64,000 nt of DNA from Paenibacillus pini JCM 16418 (GCF_000576305.1 NZ_BAVZ01000008.1:1-64000), one strand, 5' to 3'; shown: positions 8,558-19,962, numbered from the stretch's first letter. Numbers and translations: made by a program. Notes: generated from the sequence alone by a model not told the origin.

Positions 8558-9247
8558 ATGAAATTTGCCGTTCTCGTCTTTCCTGGTTCAAACTGTGATA
8601 TTGACTGCTACAAAGCGGTAGAAGAAACGATTGGGGAGCCTGTTGATTATGTGTGGCACACGGCTACTGATCTCTCTGCCTATGATTGCATTCTGGTTCC
8701 TGGTGGGTTCTCTTATGGAGACTACTTGCGCTGTGGAGCAATCTCAAGATTCGCTCCAGTTATGAATGAAGTGGCTAAGGCTGCTGAAGCTGGTAAATTT
8801 ATTCTCGGCATTTGTAATGGATTTCAAATTTTGACGGAAGCGGGACTTCTTCCAGGAGCACTGCTACGTAACAATTCGATGAAATTTCGTTGTCATGATA
8901 CTTCGCTTAAAGTTGTTAATAACAAAACACCATTTACGACGGATTATAGTGAAGGTGAAGAAATCATTATTCCGATCGCACATGGTGAAGGTAATTACTA
9001 TTGTGATGATGAGACGTTTACGCGTTTGAAGCAGAACGACCAAATTGTCTTTACGTATAGCAACAATCCTAACGGTTCACTTGCTGATATTGCCGGCATT
9101 TGTAACGAACAAGGAAATGTCGTCGGTATGATGCCGCATCCAGAAAGAGCCGTAAATTCTCTTCTGGGTTCAGAAGATGGCAAACGCATGTTTACATCTA
9201 TTCTAAATGCTTGGAGGGATATCCATGGCGCAGCAAGTGTCCGCTAA
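8558..9247 (+). CDS. purQ: FGAM synthase glutaminase subunit PurQ
   Basis: PurQ is a class I glutamine amidotransferase that supplies ammonia to PurL. It begins [18 protein letters not shown]. The nucleophile cysteine is in [12 protein letters not shown], and the catalytic His-Glu pair is in MMPHPERA near the C-terminus. It is 229 aa, normal for the family. The start follows GGAGGG, and the 3' end overlaps the start of purL by 23 nt. Confidence 0.96.
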   Translation: MKFAVLVFPGSNCDIDCYKAVEETIGEPVDYVWHTATDLSAYDCILVPGGFSYGDYLRCGAISRFAPVMNEVAKAAEAGKFILGICNGFQILTEAGLLPGALLRNNSMKFRCHDTSLKVVNNKTPFTTDYSEGEEIIIPIAHGEGNYYCDDETFTRLKQNDQIVFTYSNNPNGSLADIAGICNEQGNVVGMMPHPERAVNSLLGSEDGKRMFTSILNAWRDIHGAASVR

Positions 9248-11468
9248 AGAACCAACCGCAGAACAAATTGCGGAGCAGAAAATATATCAACAGTTTGGCG
9301 TGTCTGACAGCGAATATGAACTGATTTGTTCATTTATGGAACGGAAGCCCAATTATACAGAAATCGGTGTATTCAGCGTAATGTGGTCTGAGCATTGTGC
9401 CTATAAAAATTCGAAGCCGCTCTTGCGTCGTTTTCCAACCACGGGTCCTCGCGTATTGATGGGACCGGGTGAAGGTGCAGGTATCGTCGATATCGGTGAC
9501 AATCAAGCGGTTGTATTCAAAATTGAAAGTCATAATCACCCTTCAGCTGTGGAGCCTTTCCAAGGCGCGGCAACGGGTGTTGGTGGTATTATCCGTGATA
9601 TTTTCTCCATGGGTGCAAGACCTATAGCAACGCTGAACTCACTTCGTTTCGGTAAACTCGAGAGCGACCGTGTTAAATATTTATTTGAGCATGTCGTATC
9701 TGGTATTGCTGGATACGGTAACTGTATCGGTATTCCAACAGTTGGCGGCGAAATTATGTTCGACAACAGCTATGATGGGAATCCACTAGTGAATGCAATG
9801 TGCGTGGGTCTAATTGATCATGATAAAATCCAGCGCGGTGTCGCTAAAGGTGTCGGTAACCCTGTATTCTACGTGGGCCCTCCAACAGGACGCGATGGAA
9901 TCCACGGAGCAACATTTGCTTCGGTTGAGCTGAGTGATGAGTCAGAAGCGAAGCGTACAGCAGTACAGGTCGGCGATCCATTCATGGAGAAGCTGGTTAT
10001 GGAATCATGCCTTGAGCTAATCGATTCGGGTATCGTGCTTGGTATTCAGGATATGGGAGCAGCGGGTCTGACTTGCTCTAGTGCCGAAATGGCAAGTAAA
10101 GCGGGTAACGGTCTGGAGCTGTATCTGGATCAAGTGCCGCAGCGTGAAGAAGGCATGACACCTTACGAGATGATGCTATCGGAGTCGCAGGAACGGATGT
10201 TGTTTGTTGTTGAGCCGAAGGATGAAGCACAAGCTCAAGAGATTTTTGATCGCTGGGGTGTCATTTGTGCCAAGGTTGGTAAAGTAACGGATGATGGACG
10301 TTTGAAGCTGTATCACCATGGTGAAGTGGTCGGCAATATGCCTGTAACTGCTTTGGTAGATGAGTGTCCAGTGTACAACAAGCCATCTTCTGTTCCAGCT
10401 TATTATGAGAAGAATGCAACCGTTGATACACTGCGCTATGAAGAAGTGAAAGATTTGGGTGGTGCGCTGAAGAGCATATTGGCATCCCCAACTGTCGCAA
10501 GTAAAGCATGGGTATACAACCAATATGATTATATGGTCCGTACAAGTACGGCCGTTCGTCCAGGTTCAGACGCCGCAGTGGTTACAGTGCAAGGCACTCG
10601 CAAGGGGCTTGCGATGACAACGGACTGCAATGGACGTTATGTATATCTAGATCCTGAAGTGGGCGGTAAGATTGCAGTCAGTGAGGCGGCGCGTAACATT
10701 GTATGTACGGGCGCTGAGCCACTTGCGATTACAGATAACCTAAACTTCGGTAATCCAGAGAAACCAGAGATTTTCTGGCAAATGGAACGTGCAGTTGATG
10801 GTATGGCAGAAGCTTGCCGCGAGCTGAACACTCCGGTTATCGGTGGTAATGTCAGCTTGTACAACGAGAATGCTAGCGGATCAATTTACCCGACACCTGT
10901 TGTGGGTATGGTGGGTCTCGTACATGATACAGATCACATTACGACACAAGGCTTTAAGAACGAAGGCGACGTTATTCTACTTCTGGGTGACACGAAGGCT
11001 GAGCTTGGCGGTAGTGAGCTTCAATACGTGGTTCACGGTGTAACGGAAGGTCGTCCACCAAGTCTTGATTTGGATGTTGAGAAAAAATTACTAGGTTCTG
11101 TTCTTGGCGGCATCCAAAATGGCCTTGTGAATTCGGCGCATGATTTGTCCGAGGGCGGATTAGCTGCAGCACTTGCTGAATCCTGTATTAGTGGCTCTAT
11201 TGGTGCACAAGTACATGTTGAATCGGAACTCCGCTCTGACTTCCTGATGTTCAGTGAGAGCCAATCACGTATTATTCTCTCCACGTCTAAAGATAAAGCG
11301 GCGCAGCTTACAGACTATATTGCAGGCCAAGGTGTCCCAGTACAAGCGATTGGTATCGTAGAAGGCAGCAGTTTGATCATTGACATCAACGGCGCTTCGG
11401 CTTTAAACGAATCCGTAGCGGGCTTGAAGCAGGTCTGGGAGGATGCGATTCCATGTCTCATGAAGTAA
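9225..11468 (+). CDS. purL: FGAM synthase large subunit PurL
   Basis: PurL is the ATP-dependent subunit converting FGAR to FGAM with ammonia from PurQ. It is the short 747-aa type that needs PurS and PurQ. Recognisable parts are [51 protein letters not shown] and the second AIRS-like half ([24 protein letters not shown]). ATG 9225 is chosen because GGAGGG lies 6 nt upstream; an in-frame ATG at 9207 lacks a site. It overlaps purQ and purF. Confidence 0.96.
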   Translation: MAQQVSAKEPTAEQIAEQKIYQQFGVSDSEYELICSFMERKPNYTEIGVFSVMWSEHCAYKNSKPLLRRFPTTGPRVLMGPGEGAGIVDIGDNQAVVFKIESHNHPSAVEPFQGAATGVGGIIRDIFSMGARPIATLNSLRFGKLESDRVKYLFEHVVSGIAGYGNCIGIPTVGGEIMFDNSYDGNPLVNAMCVGLIDHDKIQRGVAKGVGNPVFYVGPPTGRDGIHGATFASVELSDESEAKRTAVQVGDPFMEKLVMESCLELIDSGIVLGIQDMGAAGLTCSSAEMASKAGNGLELYLDQVPQREEGMTPYEMMLSESQERMLFVVEPKDEAQAQEIFDRWGVICAKVGKVTDDGRLKLYHHGEVVGNMPVTALVDECPVYNKPSSVPAYYEKNATVDTLRYEEVKDLGGALKSILASPTVASKAWVYNQYDYMVRTSTAVRPGSDAAVVTVQGTRKGLAMTTDCNGRYVYLDPEVGGKIAVSEAARNIVCTGAEPLAITDNLNFGNPEKPEIFWQMERAVDGMAEACRELNTPVIGGNVSLYNENASGSIYPTPVVGMVGLVHDTDHITTQGFKNEGDVILLLGDTKAELGGSELQYVVHGVTEGRPPSLDLDVEKKLLGSVLGGIQNGLVNSAHDLSEGGLAAALAESCISGSIGAQVHVESELRSDFLMFSESQSRIILSTSKDKAAQLTDYIAGQGVPVQAIGIVEGSSLIIDINGASALNESVAGLKQVWEDAIPCLMK

Positions 11469-12931
11469 CACCACAGTTGTGGACTGGAGACTACTATAAC
11501 GAAGGCTCAGGCAAAGACGGGCTATTTGATAAATTAAAAGATGAATGCGGTGTATTCGGGGTCTACGGACACTCGGATTCCGCTTCTCTAAGTTATTATG
11601 GGCTGCATGCTTTGCAGCATCGCGGGGAAGAGAGTGCAGGCATTTGTGTCAGCGACCGTTCGGAGTTCCATTATCACCGAGGTATGGGACTAGTGAAGGA
11701 AGTATTCGACAAGGATATGATGGCTTCGCTAGTAGGTGATATCGCGATCGGTCATGTTCGTTATTCGACTAGTGGTGACAGCAAGCTGACGAATGCACAG
11801 CCACTCGTGTTCAAATACCGTGATGGGGATTTGGCTGTGGCTACCAACGGTAACATTGTCAATGCACCACAAATTCGGCGCGAGCTGGAGCAAAGCGGCT
11901 CGATTTTTCAGACGACGAGTGACACGGAAGTGATTGCCCATCTGATTGCGCGTTCATCTAAGGATTTAGTTGAAGCGGCAAAAGATGCTTTTAACCGTAT
12001 TGTTGGTGGTTATGCGTTCCTCATTATGACGAACGATAAGCTGCTCGTAGCATCGGACCCTCATGGACTTCGTCCGTTATGTATGGGGATGCTAGGAGAC
12101 GCATATGTATTCGCCTCTGAGAGCTGCGCGTTTGAAACGATTGGTGCGAAGCTGATTCGGGACATTGAACCAGGTGAGTTGCTTATTCTAGATGAACAGG
12201 GTCTACGTGAAGATCGGTTCGAAGAGAAGAAGCATCGTAAATCGCTATGTGCAATGGAATACGTATATTTTGCAAGACCGGATAGTGATATGAATGGTTC
12301 CAACCAGCATGCTGCTCGCAAACGGATGGGTAGTCGCATGGCGCTAGAATCATTTGTAGATGCTGACATTGTAACGGGTGTACCGGATTCTAGTATCTCA
12401 GCGGCTATCGGCTATGCAGAGCAAACAGGAATTCCGTATGAGCTCGGTCTCATCAAGAATAAATATTCTGGACGGACGTTTATCCAGCCTAGTCAAGAAC
12501 TGCGTGAGCAGGGTGTGAAGATGAAGCTGAGTGCCGTTCGCCGTGTGGTGGAAGGTCAACGTGTGGTTATGATTGATGATTCCATCGTGCGTGGAACGAC
12601 ATCCCGCCGGATCGTTAATCTGCTACGTGAAGCAGGGGCAACCGAAGTCCATGTTCGCATTACTTCACCCCCATTCAAGAATCCGTGCTTCTACGGTATT
12701 GATACACCCGATCGTCGGGAGCTAATTGCTTCCCAAATGTCGATTGAAGAAATGTGTAAGGAGATTCACGCGGATTCATTGGCTTTTTTGAGTCCAGAGG
12801 GATTAATTACGGCGATCGCGGGAAATAACGCAGAGGATAAAAAGGGCGGATTATGCTTAGCATGCTTCGATAATGATTATCCAACGCGTACTGATTTTGG
12901 CGGCGAAGAAAAATTTGGTTGCAGCTGCTAA
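11453..12931 (+). CDS. purF: Amidophosphoribosyltransferase
   Basis: PurF catalyses the first committed step of purine synthesis: PRPP plus glutamine gives 5-phosphoribosylamine. An N-terminal propeptide precedes the catalytic cysteine in [13 protein letters not shown], as in the self-processing Bacillus enzyme. The glutaminase domain ([22 protein letters not shown]) is followed by the PRTase domain with [14 protein letters not shown]. Cysteines at the C-terminus (GGLCLACF...GCSC) fit the iron-sulphur-containing, oxygen-sensitive type. It overlaps purL by 16 nt. The protein is 492 aa. Confidence 0.96.
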   Translation: MSHEVTPQLWTGDYYNEGSGKDGLFDKLKDECGVFGVYGHSDSASLSYYGLHALQHRGEESAGICVSDRSEFHYHRGMGLVKEVFDKDMMASLVGDIAIGHVRYSTSGDSKLTNAQPLVFKYRDGDLAVATNGNIVNAPQIRRELEQSGSIFQTTSDTEVIAHLIARSSKDLVEAAKDAFNRIVGGYAFLIMTNDKLLVASDPHGLRPLCMGMLGDAYVFASESCAFETIGAKLIRDIEPGELLILDEQGLREDRFEEKKHRKSLCAMEYVYFARPDSDMNGSNQHAARKRMGSRMALESFVDADIVTGVPDSSISAAIGYAEQTGIPYELGLIKNKYSGRTFIQPSQELREQGVKMKLSAVRRVVEGQRVVMIDDSIVRGTTSRRIVNLLREAGATEVHVRITSPPFKNPCFYGIDTPDRRELIASQMSIEEMCKEIHADSLAFLSPEGLITAIAGNNAEDKKGGLCLACFDNDYPTRTDFGGEEKFGCSC

Positions 12932-12948
12932 GTTTGCAGCTCTAACTA

Positions 12949-13140
12949 AAAATTAGTGGTTCAGTTGACGTGCGAACAGAGCGGAGGGTCGGAGGGATTC
13001 TGGAGAAACACCAGTGGTCGCCTTTAAAGTCCAATTTCAACCCATATTCTTTTATTATCCAGAAATTAGACTTTAACAGCGATCGTAAGAACCCTCCGAA
13101 CCCGTAGCGGCTTGGTTATGAACGCTCGGCCACTAATTTT
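12949..13140. repeat. 192-bp imperfect palindrome between purF and purM
   Basis: The ends AAAATTAGTGG (12949-12959) and CCACTAATTTT (13130-13140) are exact inverted copies. Inner paired blocks are CGGAGGG (12990-12996) with CCCTCCG (13092-13098), and AAAGTCCAATTTC (13025-13037) with GAAATTAGACTTT (13062-13074), around a loop of about 24 nt. No reading frame is evident. It looks like a MITE- or REP-like mobile repeat placed inside the operon. The remaining gap to purM, 13141-13235, is AT-rich and shows nothing else. Confidence 0.7.
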
Positions 13141-13251
13141 GGTATTGAGCCATGTTTGCAGCAGTGGAATCATTTATTTTAATAGATAAATACTTCATGT
13201 ATTGAATATTAAACGTATCTAACACAGAATCGAAAGGAAGTGTCATACCAA

Positions 13252-14291
13252 GTGTCAGAAGCTTATAAAAATGCGGGTGTTGATATCGCGGCAGGTAATG
13301 AAGCGGTAGAACGGATGAAGAAGCACGTTAAACGGACATTCCGTCCTGAAGTGATGACAGATCTAGGCGGGTTCGGTGCGTTATTTGGTCTAAACAAGGA
13401 CAAGTACGACGAGCCAGTATTAGTGTCTGGAACAGATGGAGTAGGCACGAAGCTGAAACTGGCATTTGCTATGGATCGTCATGATACGATTGGTATTGAT
13501 GCTGTCGCTATGTGCGTGAACGATATCGTTGTACAAGGCGCTGAGCCGCTTTTCTTCCTTGATTATCTGGCGTGTGACAAAGTCCTACCTGAGAAGATCG
13601 AAGCCATCGTCTCAGGTATCGCAGAAGGCTGTCATCAAGCGGGATGCGCACTAATTGGCGGTGAAACGGCCGAAATGCCTGGTATGTATAGTGAAGGTGA
13701 ATATGATATCGCTGGGTTCACGGTAGGTATCGTAGACAAGAGCAAGATCATTAATGGTACGACCATTGCACCGGGAGACACGGTTATTGGTCTGGCTTCC
13801 AGCGGTATTCATAGTAACGGGTTCTCACTCGTGCGTAAGCTTCTTCTAGAGCAAGCTGGATACGATTTGCAGGATGAAATTGCTGAGCTTGGCGGTAAGC
13901 TAGGAGATATTTTGCTAGCTCCTACTAAGATTTACGTGAAGCCACTTCTTCAATTGGTAGAGAAGCTTAACGTCAAAGGTATGGCGCATATTACAGGTGG
14001 TGGCTTTATCGAGAATATTCCACGGATGCTTCCTGAGAACGTAAATGTTGAAATTGATTATGGTTCATGGCCTATTCTGCTGTATTCGAGCTGATGCAAA
14101 ATAAAGGCGTAATTACGAACCGTGATATGTTTACGACATTCAACATGGGAATCGGTCTAGTGCTTGTGGTTCGTGAGCAGGATGCAGAAGAAGCACTACG
14201 TTTGCTAGAAGCAAGCGGGGAAGAGGCTTATGTCATTGGCCGTGTTACAGCTGGCGAATCGATTGTGACCTTTACCGGAGCTGAAGTGTAA
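13252..14291 (+). CDS. purM: AIR synthetase, frameshifted near 14080
   Basis: PurM closes the imidazole ring, converting FGAM to AIR with ATP. It starts [19 protein letters not shown] and has [23 protein letters not shown] and [11 protein letters not shown]. The frame ends early after GSWPIL. Restoring one C at 14080 (CTG-C-TGTATTC to CTGCCTGTATTC) continues as [20 protein letters not shown] to the stop at 14291, giving 346 aa, as in B. subtilis. GTG 13252 follows GGAAGTG; an in-frame GTG at 13240 overlaps that site. Probable sequencing error. Confidence 0.9.
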
Positions 14292-14905
14292 TGAGTTCAT
14301 ACCGGATAGCCATATTTGCTTCAGGCGAAGGAAGCAATTTCCAAGCGCTAGTGGATGCAGCGCAGGCTGGAAATCTTGGAGGTGCGCAGGTGGAGTTGCT
14401 TGTATGCGACAAGCCTGCGGCTCCTGTCGTCCGGCGCGCAGAGAAGGCAGGCATCCCTTGTCATCTCTTTATACCTAAGGAATATTCTTCACGTGAAGAA
14501 TATGAGGCGGAAATTGTTAACCGGCTAGAGGAACTGGATGTCCAGCTCATTGTTCTCGCCGGTTATATGCGTCTGCTCACACCTGTTATCGTGGACAAAT
14601 ACGCGGGACGATTAATCAATGTGCATCCTTCATTGCTTCCAGCATTTCCAGGGACGAATGCGATCGGACAAGCGCTGGAATATGGCGTTAAAATCAGTGG
14701 TGTAACGGTTCATTATGTTGACGGTGGGATGGATACCGGACCTATTATTGCTCAGCGTGCGATTGTAGTTGGTACTTCAGAGACAGAGGCAACCTTTGCC
14801 AAATCCGTGCATAGTGTCGAGCGGGAATTGTATCCGTATGTCGTCTCGTTGTTTGCCCAAGGCAAAGTTAAGCTTGAAGACAGACTCGTCACGATAGCGG
14901 AATAG
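14291..14905 (+). CDS. purN: GAR transformylase PurN
   Basis: PurN transfers a formyl group from 10-formyltetrahydrofolate to GAR. It starts [20 protein letters not shown] and carries the formyltransferase active-site series AGYMRLLTP, then NVHPSLLPAFPG with catalytic His, and GVTVHYVDGGMDTGPI with the catalytic Asp. The 204-aa length is normal. The start overlaps the purM stop (TAATG), so the two are coupled. Confidence 0.95.
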   Translation: MSSYRIAIFASGEGSNFQALVDAAQAGNLGGAQVELLVCDKPAAPVVRRAEKAGIPCHLFIPKEYSSREEYEAEIVNRLEELDVQLIVLAGYMRLLTPVIVDKYAGRLINVHPSLLPAFPGTNAIGQALEYGVKISGVTVHYVDGGMDTGPIIAQRAIVVGTSETEATFAKSVHSVERELYPYVVSLFAQGKVKLEDRLVTIAE

Positions 14906-15098
14906 GATCGATCAGACATGGACGAAGGCGACATAAGCCGCGAGAGCGACAAGAACATGCGGCAGAATGTGAAGAAGCGGGATGTTTTGTCAGCAGAGGA
15001 CATGTGAATGTTGTCAGGGTGAACATTTTCGATATTTCTCGGGAAATAAATGCTTGAAAGCGAAAGTTATCGTTTTTACACATAGAGGAGGGATTAGC
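14906..15098 (+). other. 193-bp gap between purN and purH
   Basis: No terminator or clear promoter is visible. A 29-codon frame (14918-15007) lacks a ribosome binding site and is not called. The gap ends in GAGGAGGG, which serves purH. Confidence 0.5.
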
Positions 15099-16646
15099 TT
15101 GGCTATCAAAAGAGCACTAGTCAGCGTATCGGATAAGAGTGGCATTGTGGAATTTTGCCGCGAGCTGTGTGCATTAGGTGTTGAGGTTATTTCTACAGGC
15201 GGAACGAAAAGCTTACTTGCCAAAGAAGGAGTTCCGGTTATCGGTATTTCGGATGTTACAGGTTTTCCAGAAATTCTGGATGGCCGCGTAAAGACACTTC
15301 ATCCTGCTGTACACAGTGGACTACTGGCTGTTCGTGACAGTGAAGAGCATCAGCAGCAAATGAAGGAGCTGGGTCTGGACTATATTGATTTGGTGGTAGT
15401 TAACTTGTACCCATTCCAAGAAACGATTGCTAAACCTGATGTGACTTATGAAGATGCGATTGAAAATATCGACATTGGTGGACCAACGATGCTACGTTCC
15501 GCTGCTAAAAACCATGCTTTTGTTAGTGTGGTTGTCGATGCTGCGGATTATGGCAGTGTTCTAGAAGAGATTAAGGCTGAGGGTGATACAACCCTTGAGA
15601 CTCGCAAGCGCCTTGCAGCTAAAGTATTCCGTCACACCGGTTCATACGACGCTCTAATCTCTGATTATTTGTCGAATGTCTTGGGTGATCCCCTTCCAGA
15701 ACGTATGACCGTGACATATGAGAAAATTCAGGATCTTCGTTATGGAGAGAATCCTCATCAGAAGGCAGCCTTCTACCGTAAACCACTGGCACCAGAAGGT
15801 ACATTAACGACAGCGGAGCAACTGCACGGCAAAGAATTGTCTTACAACAATATTAACGATGCGAACGCGGCGCTACTCATTGTGAAGGAATTTGATGAGC
15901 CTGCGGTTGTAGCGGTTAAACATATGAATCCTTGTGGTGTAGGCACGGGTGCAAGCATTTATGAAGCTTATGAAAAAGCATATCAAGCTGACCCTACCTC
16001 GATCTTTGGTGGTATCGTAGCAGCAAACCGTATCATTGATGGTGATACAGCTAACCTACTGAGTCAAATTTTCCTCGAAATCGTATTGGCACCAGGCTTT
16101 ACGGAAGAAGCATTAGAAATCCTGACGAAAAAGAAAAATATTCGCTTGTTGAAAATGGGCGAGTTCGGATCTTCTAAAGATCGTGCGAGTCAGTTTGTTG
16201 TAACTTCCATTGATGGTGGTATGGTTGTGCAGGAAAGTGATGTGCATGCTGTCGAAGAAGCAGATCTTAAGGTCGTTACGGATCGTCAGCCTACGCCAGA
16301 AGAGTTGAAACAGCTTCTATTTGGCTGGAAAGTTGTGAAGCATGTTAAATCGAACGCGATTGTGCTCGCGGCAGATAATATGACGGTTGGTGTTGGAGCG
16401 GGCCAGATGAACCGTGTTGGTTCAGCGAAAATTGCAATTGAGCAAGCAGGCGAGAAGGCAAAAGGTTCTGTCCTCGCATCCGATGCGTTCTTCCCAATGG
16501 GCGATACGGTTGAGCTAGCGGCTAAGGCAGGGATTACGGCGGTAATTCAGCCAGGTGGTTCGATTAAAGATGAAGAATCCATCAAGGTTGCGAATGAATA
16601 CGGAATTGCCATGGTGTTTACTGGCGTTAGACATTTCAAACACTAG
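15099..16646 (+). CDS. purH: AICAR transformylase / IMP cyclohydrolase
   Basis: PurH is the bifunctional enzyme for the last two steps to IMP. The N-terminal IMP cyclohydrolase (MGS-like) domain has [28 protein letters not shown] and [16 protein letters not shown]. The C-terminal transformylase domain has [29 protein letters not shown] and VKSNAIVLA. It is 515 aa. The TTG start at 15099 is supported by GAGGAGGG (15085-15092) and the family N-terminus; an upstream in-frame extension does not fit. Confidence 0.95.
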   Translation: MAIKRALVSVSDKSGIVEFCRELCALGVEVISTGGTKSLLAKEGVPVIGISDVTGFPEILDGRVKTLHPAVHSGLLAVRDSEEHQQQMKELGLDYIDLVVVNLYPFQETIAKPDVTYEDAIENIDIGGPTMLRSAAKNHAFVSVVVDAADYGSVLEEIKAEGDTTLETRKRLAAKVFRHTGSYDALISDYLSNVLGDPLPERMTVTYEKIQDLRYGENPHQKAAFYRKPLAPEGTLTTAEQLHGKELSYNNINDANAALLIVKEFDEPAVVAVKHMNPCGVGTGASIYEAYEKAYQADPTSIFGGIVAANRIIDGDTANLLSQIFLEIVLAPGFTEEALEILTKKKNIRLLKMGEFGSSKDRASQFVVTSIDGGMVVQESDVHAVEEADLKVVTDRQPTPEELKQLLFGWKVVKHVKSNAIVLAADNMTVGVGAGQMNRVGSAKIAIEQAGEKAKGSVLASDAFFPMGDTVELAAKAGITAVIQPGGSIKDEESIKVANEYGIAMVFTGVRHFKH

Positions 16647-16689
16647 AAACGAAGTGTATGCATGAAGCATACATGATCAGGAGGCAAAC

Positions 16690-17961
16690 ATGGATATTTT
16701 GGTCATTGGTGGCGGAGGCCGTGAGCATGCGATCATTTGGGCGCTTAAGAAAAGCCCACGTGCGGGCCATATCTTCTGCGCTCCAGGAAACGCAGGTATC
16801 GGACAACTAGCTGAGTGTGTGCCGATTGCTGTAAATGAGTTCGATCGTTTGACGGCATTTGCTGCAGAGAAAGAGGTAGGTATTGTCGTAGTTGGACCGG
16901 ATGATCCGCTTGCTGAGGGAATCGTGGATGCTTTTGAAGCGAAAGGCATTCCAGTCTATGGCCCCCGTAAAAATGCTGCTGAAATTGAAGGAAGTAAGAC
17001 GTTTATGAAGGATTTACTTCATAAGTATCATATCCCGACAGCAGCCTACGAGAAATTTGACAACTATGAAGCAGCTTTATCTTACCTGCATGCACAGCAG
17101 GTTCCAATCGTTATCAAAGCAGATGGACTTGCAGCAGGCAAGGGGGTTACCGTGGCTTTCTCGATGGAACAAGCAGAGCAAGCACTTCATGCGATTATGG
17201 TCGACAAGGTGTTTGGAGAATCTGGTGCACAGGTGGTCATTGAGGAGTTCTTGAAGGGACAAGAGATGTCTATTCTATCGTTCGTTGATGGAGAAACGGT
17301 CCGTCCTATGGCAGCTGCGCAAGATCATAAGCAGGTATTTGACGGGGATCAGGGTCCGAATACAGGAGGCATGGGAACCTACTCTCCACTTCCTCATATT
17401 AATCCTTCGATTATTGAAACAGCGATTGAAAACATCATTAAGCCGACGGCAAAAGCAATGGTTGCTGAAGGACGTCCATTCCGTGGTGTGCTATTTGCGG
17501 GACTGATGATTCAGCCGGATGGTACACCAACGACCATTGAGTTTAATGCTCGCTTTGGCGATCCAGAGACTCAGGTTGTGCTGCCGCGACTGAAGAGTGA
17601 TTTACTCGAGATTTTCCTCGCTTCGCTGGACGGAACGCTGGCTGATGTGGAAATTGAATGGAGCGATGAGGCGGCAGTATGCGTAGTACTGGCTTCTGGT
17701 GGTTATCCTGCGTCTTATCCCAAGGGATTACCAATACAAGGTTTGACGCCTACGGACGGCGATAAGGCTATTGTATTCCATGCAGGTACAGCTAAGAATG
17801 CTCAGGGAGAGTTTGTCACAAACGGTGGACGTGTGTTGGGTGTAGTTGGCCTTGGAGCGGATATTGCAGAGGCACGAAAAGAAGCTTACAAGCAAGCCGA
17901 GACCATAACGTTCGAAGGTAAACAAAACCGGAGCGATATTGCAGCGAAAGCTTTAGTATAG
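16690..17961 (+). CDS. purD: GAR synthetase PurD
   Basis: PurD, an ATP-grasp ligase, joins phosphoribosylamine and glycine. It starts MDILVIGGGGREHAIIWAL and carries VIKADGLAAGKGV, the ATP-grasp strand VVIEEFLKGQEMS, DGDQGPNTGGMGTYSP and the C-terminal EFNARFGDPETQVVLPRL. The length is 423 aa. AGGAGGC precedes the start. It is the last gene of the operon, and a terminator follows after about 65 nt. Confidence 0.96.
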   Translation: MDILVIGGGGREHAIIWALKKSPRAGHIFCAPGNAGIGQLAECVPIAVNEFDRLTAFAAEKEVGIVVVGPDDPLAEGIVDAFEAKGIPVYGPRKNAAEIEGSKTFMKDLLHKYHIPTAAYEKFDNYEAALSYLHAQQVPIVIKADGLAAGKGVTVAFSMEQAEQALHAIMVDKVFGESGAQVVIEEFLKGQEMSILSFVDGETVRPMAAAQDHKQVFDGDQGPNTGGMGTYSPLPHINPSIIETAIENIIKPTAKAMVAEGRPFRGVLFAGLMIQPDGTPTTIEFNARFGDPETQVVLPRLKSDLLEIFLASLDGTLADVEIEWSDEAAVCVVLASGGYPASYPKGLPIQGLTPTDGDKAIVFHAGTAKNAQGEFVTNGGRVLGVVGLGADIAEARKEAYKQAETITFEGKQNRSDIAAKALV

Positions 17962-18027
17962 TATAGGTTGAGCAAGGAACGAGGTTCCGGGGGGAACTTG
18001 TGCGGACGATATAAAGATATGATAATG

Positions 18028-18067
18028 GCCTACGAATCTGTTTATAGCAGAGACGTAGGCTATTTTT
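18028..18067 (+). terminator. Terminator of the purine operon
   Basis: GCCTACG (18028-18034) pairs with CGTAGGC (18054-18060), with an inner TCTG/CAGA, followed by TATTTTT. Confidence 0.85.
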
Positions 18068-18309
18068 GATGAAAAAGAGCACAGAGCACTAGGGAATGTT
18101 ATAGTCTAATTTTATAAATTAGTAAGGATTAAATAGAATATGTGCAGATATATAGAGAAGTAGATGGAAATTGTCCTGAAGAAGCGTAGTGGTCACTCAT
18201 CAACTCATTACATGGTTCTAATACGGATGTTGGAATTAGCCCTCAGTTGCAATAGGACTATATATGAGGTTTGAAGGAGAAGATAATGGATAAGTACTTG
18301 AATATTATC
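18068..18309. other. Intergenic stretch without recognisable content
   Basis: About 240 bp, AT-rich. I see only short frames without conserved sequence, and no hairpin with a T tract. Confidence 0.5.
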
Positions 18310-18352
18310 TTAAATTAGCATAGTATTATGTGTATAATCTTAATATTAAGAT
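18310..18352 (+). promoter_or_regulatory. Promoter overlapped by an MhqR-like operator
   Basis: TTAAAT (18310-18315) and TATAAT (18333-18338) are 17 bp apart. The perfect 16-bp palindrome ATCTTAATATTAAGAT (18337-18352) overlaps the -10 and start site. It has the ATCT-N8-AGAT layout of the MhqR box of B. subtilis (ATCTCGAATTCGAGAT). The genes behind it are MhqE/MhqD-like, which fits a quinone-responsive MarR-type repressor. No mhqR gene lies in the window. Confidence 0.6.
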
Positions 18353-18389
18353 AAATTAGTGAGATCGACCTTATGGAGGAGGAATTCCC

Positions 18390-19333
18390 ATGCTACAAAC
18401 AGCAGGTATCCATCATATTACGGCTTTTGTTGATGATGCGCAGCAAAATGTAGATTTTTATTCCGGTGTACTCGGACTTCGTTTGGTTAAGAAAACCATC
18501 AATTTTGACGCGCCGGAAGTATATCATTTATATTTCGGTAATGAAGGTGGGAGCCTGGTACGATCATTACATTCTTTCCATATTCTAACTCGCGCAAAGG
18601 AACGATTGGTGGTGGGCAGGTTGATACGACTGTATATGCCGTTCCTGTCGATAGCTTAGATTTTTGGAAAAAGAGACTTCAGAGCCTCGCCATTCCGTAT
18701 GAGGTAACATCCCGATTCGATGAAACTTTCCTACGGTTCGATGATCCATCAGGTTTACGAGTTGAACTGGTTGAAAGAGCCGAAGGTCCACAAAGTCAAT
18801 GGTCCTATAGTGGAGTGCCTGTGGAATACGCAGTGAAGGGCTTTGGTGGAGCTATTCTGAGCAGCGTATCCTCCAAAAAAACGATACATGTACTTGAACA
18901 TATACTAGGCCTAACGAAGGTCAGTGAAAATAATGGTATGGTTCGCTTTCGCAGCTACGGTAATCTCGGCAATGTCATTGATGTAAATACCGAGGATGCA
19001 TGCTGGGGCCACAGCGGATCAGGGACTGTTCATCATATTGCTTGGCGTGCCAAGGATGATGACGAACATGAAGAGTGGAGACAATTTGTGGAACAAGCAG
19101 GTTTTCATCCCACGCAGGTGATCGATCGTCAATATTTCAATGCGGTGTATTTCCGCGAACCGGGAGGTATCCTATTTGAAATTGCCACAGATCCTCCAGG
19201 CTTTACACGAGATGAATCAGAGGAAGAATTGGGTACACATTTAATGCTACCAGAATGGTATGAACCACAGCGTGACTTAATCGAGCAGAAATTACCGAAA
19301 ATTGAGGTTAGAGAACTGGGAGGACAACAGTAA
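18390..19333 (+). CDS. Ring-cleaving dioxygenase (MhqE/MhqO-like), frameshifted near 18552
   Basis: This is a two-module vicinal-oxygen-chelate (glyoxalase-fold) protein of the family that helps cleave hydroquinones and catechols. The first module starts MLQTAGIHHITAFVDDAQQN. The frame breaks after YFGNEGG. Restoring one A at 18552 (GGGAGCCTGG to GGGAAGCCTGG) continues as PGTIITFFPYSNSRKGTIGG and reads through to 19333, for 314 aa. The second module has HHIAWRAKDDDEHEEWR and FREPGGILFEIATDPPGF. GGAGGAGG precedes the ATG. It is coupled to the next gene (TAATG). Confidence 0.82.
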
Positions 19334-19947
19334 TGAGCATGCAGCATATTTTCAAACAAGGAACGGATAATGACGCACCTGTACTTGTACTTTTACATGG
19401 AACAGGAGGTAATGAGCGAGATTTGCTACCGATCGCGCAGATGCTTTCACCTGGCTCATCTGTACTTGGGGTGCGAGGAAATGTAGTGGAGAACGGCATG
19501 CCGCGTTTTTTTCGCAGACTTGCGGAAGGCGTATTCGATGAGGAAGATCTAATCATGCGTACATTTGAATTGAAGGACTTCTTAACAGAGGCTGCGGTCA
19601 AGTATGGTCTGGATGCTCAGAAGATGGTTGCTGTTGGCTTCTCGAATGGCGCAAATATTGCGGCTAGTCTCCTATTTCATGACCGCGATGCACTTCAAGG
19701 GGCTGTTCTTCTACACCCAATGGTCCCACTACGTGGTAAAGTACTTCCTGATTTAACGGGTATTCCTGTATTTATCGGAGCAGGTACGAATGACCCTTTA
19801 TGCTCTACGAATGAGACGGAGGAACTTACATCTTTGCTTACCGAAGCGGGTGCAGATGTTAAGCTACACTGGGAGAATCATGGTCACCAACTAAGCCGTG
19901 GGGAGATTGATGAAGCTGAGCTGTGGTTGAAATCAGTCTTCGCTTAA
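19333..19947 (+). CDS. Carboxylesterase, MhqD-like alpha/beta hydrolase
   Basis: The 204-aa alpha/beta hydrolase has an oxyanion-hole HGTGGNERDL, the nucleophile serine in VGFSNGANIA, an Asp in GTNDPL and the catalytic His in NHGHQLS. MhqD in B. subtilis is encoded with the dioxygenase MhqE and induced by quinones. The gene order, overlap and upstream operator here match that unit. The substrate is not known from sequence. A terminator follows at once. Confidence 0.85.
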   Translation: MSMQHIFKQGTDNDAPVLVLLHGTGGNERDLLPIAQMLSPGSSVLGVRGNVVENGMPRFFRRLAEGVFDEEDLIMRTFELKDFLTEAAVKYGLDAQKMVAVGFSNGANIAASLLFHDRDALQGAVLLHPMVPLRGKVLPDLTGIPVFIGAGTNDPLCSTNETEELTSLLTEAGADVKLHWENHGHQLSRGEIDEAELWLKSVFA

Positions 19948-19962
19948 AAACACTTAATAACT

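Noticed and set aside
6026..14291. True pseudogenisation of purB, purC and purM
   Set aside because: All three are repaired by one base each at homopolymers, and the rest of each gene shows no decay; sequencing error is simpler.
14918..15007. 29-codon frame between purN and purH
   Set aside because: No ribosome binding site; very short; charged composition without conservation evidence.
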